Shown here one piece after another: positions 59,475 to 64,000 of a stretch of DNA of 64,000 nt. The number at the start of each line of letters is the position of its first letter. Positions within the stretch are counted from its first letter, which is position 1. Source of the DNA: Cronobacter muytjensii ATCC 51329. Lineage in GTDB: Bacteria; Pseudomonadota; Gammaproteobacteria; Enterobacterales; Enterobacteriaceae. The notes below the pieces were generated by a model that searched no databases, had not been told where the DNA came from, and saw nothing but the letters and a program-made list of their open reading frames with translations. The DNA lies in contig NZ_CP012268.1 in NCBI RefSeq assembly GCF_001277195.1, positions 2,294,001 to 2,358,000 on the forward strand. The letters run 5' to 3'. The translations under genes and the position numbers were made by a program.

Positions 59475-59508
59475 AAAAAAAAGCCCGCTTCGGGGTGATG
59501 AAGCGGGC
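59475..59508 (-). terminator. Rho-independent terminator of flgKL
   Basis: GCCCGCTTC (59483-59491) pairs with GAAGCGGGC (59500-59508). On the minus strand eight T follow. It lies 46 bases after the flgL stop and also just after the convergent MFS stop. Confidence 0.9.
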
Positions 59509-59554
59509 ACATCAAGCATGCCCAGTTTCATGACATGCTTCAAATCGACAAACC

Positions 59555-60517
59555 TTAACGGTTTAACTGGAACAGCGACATACCCTGCATATCGCTAAAT
59601 GCTTTGTAGGAAGCCTGAAGCGCCGCCTGCTGCATGACATAAGAGGAAATGGCCGAGTTCCAGTCCACATCCACCAGATTACTCATCTGCTCGGTCTGAC
59701 CGAGCGTACGTTCCGCGCCCAGCTCATCCAGGTTATCCAGCTCTTTAAGCTGGGTACCCACTTCCGCCAGCACCGTCCCGACGTTATCCAGCGAGTTGCT
59801 CAAACCGCGCGAGGTTTTGGAGATAGCGTCCAGCAGGCCCTGCTGGGTCGTTTCGTCCGCGCCTTCCATCGGGGTTTTCAGCGCTGCGATAGCGGAGTCG
59901 AGCATTTTAAACAGGTTCGTTTCGCTCGGCGAGCCGTCCGGCTCCGGCGTGGCGTTGCTGGTGACGCGGTCGAAAACCAGGTTGCCGGTATGACCGATAA
60001 CCATGGTACGTGCGGAATCCACCTGCTGAGTGATGTTGTCCGTGCCGCCGTTGTACGTGATGTTGCCCGCCGTACCGCTAAACGGCGCCGAATCGGTTTT
60101 ATAGCCCGCAAAAATATAGCGACCATTACCGTCAGCGCTGTTCGCCAGGTTCAGCAACTGGTCGCGCATCCCCTGAAGATCGGTCGCGACCGACGCGCGG
60201 TCGGTGTCGCTCAGCGTGCCGTTGTTGGCATAGACAATCTTCTCCTGGGCGGAGGTGATGACGCTGGTCACCTGATCCAGCACGCTCGACTCCAGCGACA
60301 CTTTCTGGGTCGCGAAGGTACGCGCCTGGGTGTACTGGTCGTTCTGCGCCTGCGCCTGGGAGAGCACGACTGCCTGCGCGGCAGCGATCGGATCGTCAGA
60401 CGGACGGTTAACGCGTTTGCCAGTGGACATCTGCTCACCGTATTTCAGCCAGGTACTCTGCGATTCGGTAATGCCCCGCATGTTCTGCTGATACATCATT
60501 TGAGTACTAATACGCAT
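59555..60517 (-). CDS. flgL: Flagellar hook-filament junction protein FlgL (HAP3)
   Basis: The junction protein between FlgK and the filament, secreted through the flagellar export channel without a signal peptide. The N-terminal helical segment MRISTQMMYQQNMRGITESQSTWLKYGEQMSTGKRVNRPSDDP and the C-terminal helix (SAISSYVMQQAALQASYKAF) are the D0/D1 coiled-coil parts; the centre is beta-rich and variable. 320 residues (E. coli 317). 14 bases after flgK and in the same transcript. Confidence 0.95.
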   Translation of the reverse strand: MRISTQMMYQQNMRGITESQSTWLKYGEQMSTGKRVNRPSDDPIAAAQAVVLSQAQAQNDQYTQARTFATQKVSLESSVLDQVTSVITSAQEKIVYANNGTLSDTDRASVATDLQGMRDQLLNLANSADGNGRYIFAGYKTDSAPFSGTAGNITYNGGTDNITQQVDSARTMVIGHTGNLVFDRVTSNATPEPDGSPSETNLFKMLDSAIAALKTPMEGADETTQQGLLDAISKTSRGLSNSLDNVGTVLAEVGTQLKELDNLDELGAERTLGQTEQMSNLVDVDWNSAISSYVMQQAALQASYKAFSDMQGMSLFQLNR

Positions 60518-60531
60518 TGTTCGGTTCCCTG

Positions 60532-62190
60532 TTAGCGAATCTGGAGAAGGGCGTCAAACAGCGTGGACGCGGTTTGCAGCACCTGGGCGTTCGCCATGTA
60601 GTACTGCTGATAGCGCTGCAGGTTGCCGTACTCTTCATCCAGGTTGACCCCGGAAATGGACTGCTGCTGGTTGGTCAGCTGCGTTACCACGTTAGTCTGG
60701 GTGGTGCTGGAGCTTTTCAGCGTGTTGGTGGTGTTACCCACGTCGCTGATAAACGCTGCATAGGCATCGTTAAACGTTTTGCTGCCGCCGACGGTTTTGC
60801 TGTTTTGCAGATCCAGCAGCGCTTTACCGTTACGGTTGTCGCTCTCGCCCGATGCCGCGTCGGATGCCATCGCGATTTCTGACTCATCATGGATAGCCAC
60901 GTCCATGCTGATAATGACGTTGCTCACCGGCTTGATGGTAAAGGTGTCTTTGTTGGCCGCCGCGCCCGTGATGTCAATCTTCAGGCCGTCGAACTCCAGC
61001 GCGGTCAGGTTGCCCGAACCGTCGGTCGTCGGCGTGGCGTTCACGATGACGTTGTCAGACAGACGCGTCACTTTCCAGTTGCTGCCGTCGTACGCCATCT
61101 GATAATCGCTGGCTTTCACCGCCGAGCTGTCAGTGATGGTCGCGGTCAGGGAAGCGCTGCCGGTGTTGCGGGTATTGCTCATCGCCGCCGCATCGCCGAG
61201 CTTAAAGAACGCTTTACCGGCGTCGCCGCTGGCGTCAAAGCCCGCTTCGTGCTGTTTGTTAAACGCATCGCCAAAAGAGAGCGCCAGCTGGCCCAGGTTG
61301 TTACGCGCCTGGTCGAGATCCTGAGAACGGAAGGCGAACAGACCGCCCAGCGAACCGCTGGTCACCAGTTTTTCCGGGATCTCAATATTGCCGGCAATCT
61401 TATCGACGAACGCAATCGTGGTGCGCGCCGGATCGGCGCTCGACGGCACGGCGGCAATCTGGCTGGCTTTGCTGCCCTGAACCAGGTTGTAACCGTTCGC
61501 CATCGTGACGTTAAACGTGTTGCCATCCTGAACGGAGACATCCACGCCGACGATTTTGTTCAGCTCGCTCACCAGTTGATCGCGCTGATCCAGCAGATCG
61601 TTCGGCGATGCGCCGGAGCCCATACCGGTCAGGCGGGTGATCTGCTCGTTCAGCGACGCAATCTGCGTGGCGTAGTTGTTGATCTGCTGGACGCTGGAAG
61701 TAATGGCCGTATTGACCTGCTTATCCTGGTCGCGCAGATACTGATCCACCACCTTAAACTGATTGACCAGACCGTCGGCTTTACCGAGCAGGGTCTGACG
61801 CGCCGCCGGATCTTCGGCGTTGCTGGTCAGCGTTTGCAGGCTTTTGAAAAAATCCTGCATGGTAGTAGAGATGTTATTGGTGGTGCCAGATAGCATATCG
61901 TCGATTTTCGACATCTGCTCATAACGGGTGGTTAACCCGCTGCTCTGGTTTTGCGCCGCGTTCAGCTGATTCGTGATAAATGCATCATATTCACGCTGAA
62001 TACCGGACACATACACGCCGTTGCCGACCCAGCCGCCCTGCGTCATGGTGCTGTTAGACTGCCCCAGAACGGTGGTCTGGCGGGTATAGCCTGCGACGTT
62101 GTAGTTAGAGATGTTATTGCTCACCGTGCTCAGTGCGGTTTGCGCCGCACTCAGGCCACTCATGGCGCTATTAATTAAGCTACTGGACAT
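60532..62190 (-). CDS. flgK: Flagellar hook-filament junction protein FlgK (HAP1)
   Basis: The first junction protein placed on the hook. N-terminal MSSSLINSAMSGLSAAQTALSTVSNNISNYNVAGYTRQ, the flagellar rod/hook signature, and the C-terminal helix (YQQYYMANAQVLQTASTLFDALLQIR) are diagnostic; the middle domain is variable. 552 residues (E. coli 547). AAGGA precedes the ATG and a sigma-28 promoter lies 43 bases upstream. Confidence 0.96.
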   Translation of the reverse strand: MSSSLINSAMSGLSAAQTALSTVSNNISNYNVAGYTRQTTVLGQSNSTMTQGGWVGNGVYVSGIQREYDAFITNQLNAAQNQSSGLTTRYEQMSKIDDMLSGTTNNISTTMQDFFKSLQTLTSNAEDPAARQTLLGKADGLVNQFKVVDQYLRDQDKQVNTAITSSVQQINNYATQIASLNEQITRLTGMGSGASPNDLLDQRDQLVSELNKIVGVDVSVQDGNTFNVTMANGYNLVQGSKASQIAAVPSSADPARTTIAFVDKIAGNIEIPEKLVTSGSLGGLFAFRSQDLDQARNNLGQLALSFGDAFNKQHEAGFDASGDAGKAFFKLGDAAAMSNTRNTGSASLTATITDSSAVKASDYQMAYDGSNWKVTRLSDNVIVNATPTTDGSGNLTALEFDGLKIDITGAAANKDTFTIKPVSNVIISMDVAIHDESEIAMASDAASGESDNRNGKALLDLQNSKTVGGSKTFNDAYAAFISDVGNTTNTLKSSSTTQTNVVTQLTNQQQSISGVNLDEEYGNLQRYQQYYMANAQVLQTASTLFDALLQIR

Positions 62191-62232
62191 GGAGGTTCCT
62201 TTTGAACATTCATACGCGGGTCCTGACGATAA

Positions 62233-62259
62233 TTATCGGCAGCGCTTAAGAGAACTTGA
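62233..62259 (-). promoter_or_regulatory. Sigma-28 (FliA) promoter of flgKL
   Basis: On the minus strand TCAA (62259-62256), 15 bases, GCCGATAA (62240-62233). The -10 element is perfect and the spacing exact. E. coli flgKL is known to have such a late promoter besides read-through from flgB. Confidence 0.85.
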
Positions 62260-62265
62260 GCCGTT

Positions 62266-63231
62266 TCAGAACAACGTCGAGATATCCTGGCTGTACGCTT
62301 TGCTCACCTTTTCGCCCAGCGATTTCATCTGCTGGATCATGCTGGTCAGCTTACGGGCGTAGTTCGGATCGGTCGCGTAACCGGCGCTCTGCAACGCTTT
62401 CGCGCCATCTTCCGCCGAGGCGGCCGTGGTGACCGCCGCGTAACGCGGGTTGCGCGTCAGCATGCCCACGTAGTCCGACAGCGCCTCAAGATAGGAGCTA
62501 TAAACACGGAACTTCGCTTTCACCTTCTTCGCTTCGCCATTTTCATATTCGGTGGTGGTTATCTCCGTCACCGGCCCTTTCCACGACGAGGTCGCTTTGA
62601 TGCCGAAAATGTTAAAGCTTGGCTCGCCGTTCGCTTTCAGGATCTGGCGCTGGCCCCAGCCCGATTCCAGCGCCGCCTGGGCGAGGATCAGGTGATGAGG
62701 AACGCCGCTCTGCTGGCTTGCAAGCTTCGCGGGCAGCGCCAGCTGCGCCAGGAAGTCTTTACTGTCGCCGGAGAGCGGTTCTTCATTGGACGGCGCCTTC
62801 GGCATCGCCTGGCGCACAATCTGGGTAATTGTCTGGTTGCGGTAGCTGTTCATGGTGTCGATATCGAACTTCATCGGCACCTGAGACGCGCTTTGCGCAG
62901 CGGCGGGCGCTTCAGCGCTGGCTGAAGGGTCGCCGCCCATCTGTTTCACCATCATGTCCGCAAGGCCAAGCCCCTTGCCCGCCGTCATCTGCTGGGCAAT
63001 TTGCTGATCGTACATGCTGGTATATAGCCGAGTCTGATCGCTACTGAACATCCCATCCTTGGGCAGCGCTTCGCGCATGCTTTTCAGCATCATTTGCACG
63101 AACATCCCTTCCACCTGGCGGGCAACCTGTTTCAGGTTGCCGTTCGGATCCTTACCGGCCTTAGCTTTCAGGTCATTGAGCGATTGCGCGTCAAAGGCGG
63201 CGCTGGACAGTAATTTGCTATCAGTCAGCAT
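62266..63231 (-). CDS. flgJ: Flagellar rod cap / peptidoglycan hydrolase FlgJ
   Basis: A bifunctional periplasmic protein: the N-terminal part (about 1-105, GNLKQVARQVEGMFVQMMLKSMREALPKDGMFSSDQTRLYTSM...) caps the growing rod; the C-terminal family-73 glucosaminidase (about 160-315) opens the wall, with a catalytic glutamate in ILAQAALESGWGQR. 321 residues (E. coli 313). Its ATG overlaps the flgI stop by one base (TGATG). Confidence 0.95.
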   Translation of the reverse strand: MLTDSKLLSSAAFDAQSLNDLKAKAGKDPNGNLKQVARQVEGMFVQMMLKSMREALPKDGMFSSDQTRLYTSMYDQQIAQQMTAGKGLGLADMMVKQMGGDPSASAEAPAAAQSASQVPMKFDIDTMNSYRNQTITQIVRQAMPKAPSNEEPLSGDSKDFLAQLALPAKLASQQSGVPHHLILAQAALESGWGQRQILKANGEPSFNIFGIKATSSWKGPVTEITTTEYENGEAKKVKAKFRVYSSYLEALSDYVGMLTRNPRYAAVTTAASAEDGAKALQSAGYATDPNYARKLTSMIQQMKSLGEKVSKAYSQDISTLF

Positions 63232-64000
63232 CAGATGATTTCCAGTTTGGCGCGCAGACAGCCCGCGCTTTGCATGGATTGCAGAATTGACATCAGATCC
63301 ATCGGCGTGGCGCCCAGCGCGTTAAGCGCGCGTACGACGCTGTTCAGGTTGGCGCTGGAGGTCACGCGCTGCAGCGCGCCGCCTGACTGACGCATATCGA
63401 TCTGGGTCTGCGGCGTCACGACGGTCTGGCCGCCGCCGAACGGCGTATCCGGCTGGCTGACATTCGCCTGCTGGTTCACCGTCACAGAAAGGTTGCCCTG
63501 CGCGACCGCACAGCTGTCGAGCGACACTTCGCGGTTCATCACCACCGAGCCGGTACGCGAGTTAATAATGACTTTGGCATCCTGCACCGCGACGTTGACT
63601 TCAAGGTTCTGAATCGCGGCGAGCAGCTGCACCTGGGAGCTACCGCCGCTTGATGCGCGTACCTGAACGGTACGGGCGTCCAGCGCGGTGGCGCTGCCAT
63701 AACCGCGTGCGCGGTTGATGGTGTCAGAGATCTGCTGGGCCAGCGTAAAGTCGTCATTATTCAGCTGCAGGTTGATGGTGTTGCCCGTGCCGAACTGGGT
63801 CGGCAGCTCGCGTTCAATCACCGCGCCGTTGGTAATACGGCCGCCGTTGAGCTGGTTTACCTGCACGCTGCTGCCGCCCGCCGACGCGCCCGCGCCGCCA
63901 ATGAGAATGTTGCCCTGCGCCAGCGCATACACCTGATTATCGACGCCTTTCAGCGGGGTCATCAGCAGCGTACCGCCGCGCAGGCTCTTGGCGTTACCCA
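63231..64000 (-). CDS. flgI: Flagellar P-ring protein FlgI (N-terminal part outside window)
   Basis: Forms the P ring around the rod in the peptidoglycan layer. The reading frame is open to the window edge, so roughly the C-terminal 255 of about 365 residues are seen: SLRGGTLLMTPLKGVDNQVYALAQGN, the beta-rich middle (DFTLAQQISDTINRARGYG), and the end LRAKLEII. The two cysteines that form the stabilising disulfide lie in SLDSCAVAQG and SAGCLRAK. Signal peptide and start are beyond 64000. Confidence 0.95.
   Translation of the reverse strand, partial: GNAKSLRGGTLLMTPLKGVDNQVYALAQGNILIGGAGASAGGSSVQVNQLNGGRITNGAVIERELPTQFGTGNTINLQLNNDDFTLAQQISDTINRARGYGSATALDARTVQVRASSGGSSQVQLLAAIQNLEVNVAVQDAKVIINSRTGSVVMNREVSLDSCAVAQGNLSVTVNQQANVSQPDTPFGGGQTVVTPQTQIDMRQSGGALQRVTSSANLNSVVRALNALGATPMDLMSILQSMQSAGCLRAKLEII

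Noticed and set aside
1..64000. Search for CRISPR arrays, tRNA or rRNA genes and insertion sequences
   Set aside because: No regularly spaced repeats, no cloverleaf with a T-loop GTTCGANTC-type element and no transposase frame were noticed by reading; no software scan was possible.

Overview
The window is chromosomal DNA of a GC-rich member of the Enterobacteriaceae. Almost every protein aligns, from memory of the E. coli K-12 proteins, with the block running from icd to flgI, in the same order but read in the opposite direction. The mixture of E. coli-like core genes with a few non-E. coli insertions fits Cronobacter or a close ally, but the genus cannot be proved from the sequence alone.

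Left edge (1-900): the 3' part of a tyrosine-recombinase integrase of the e14/P21 type points at the 3' end of icd. Three TTTTGATAA repeats lie between them, as in the P' arm of a lambdoid attachment site, so this is a prophage or prophage-remnant junction. 900-9050: icd, rluE, nudJ, an inserted dCache chemoreceptor gene with its own sigma-28 promoter, mnmA, hflD and purB, with a PurR operator inside purB. 9050-12530: phoPQ with a textbook PhoP box, then roxA. 12530-18115: pepT and the potABCD spermidine/putrescine importer, bracketed by REP-like palindromes. 18116-23020: leftward lolCDE-nagK-cobB. 23160-28920: mfd, ldtC, bhsA and comR.

29000-29450 is a small AT-rich accessory island: a perfect 18-bp palindrome, then two overlapping tiny reading frames (39 and 51 codons, ATGA overlap), the second a two-helix membrane protein, then a terminator. 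29490-35650: ycfJ, ndh (with a perfect FNR site upstream), and the hinT-ycfL-lpoB-thiK-nagZ-ycfP operon. 35840-40010: Fur-controlled fhuE and ptsG with recognisable Mlc, CRP and SgrS target sites. 40150-44430: ycfH, holB, tmk, mltG and pabC. 44500-50780: the fatty-acid cluster yceD-rpmF-plsX-fabH-fabD-fabG-acpP-fabF. 50900-57160: yceF (Maf), an inserted DUF3053-type lipoprotein, rluC and rne with its long leader. 57180-59510: an inserted divergent LysR regulator/MFS exporter pair with a strong dyad between them. 59550-64000: the end of the flagellar flg operon (flgL, flgK, flgJ and part of flgI), with a sigma-28 promoter before flgKL.

Most of the window is conserved housekeeping sequence. The points deserving attention are the insertions into this colinear backbone (integrase junction, chemoreceptor, small membrane-protein pair, lipoprotein, LysR/MFS pair), several operator-like palindromes, and uncertain starts for potA and rluE. 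No tRNA, rRNA, CRISPR array or insertion sequence was seen.
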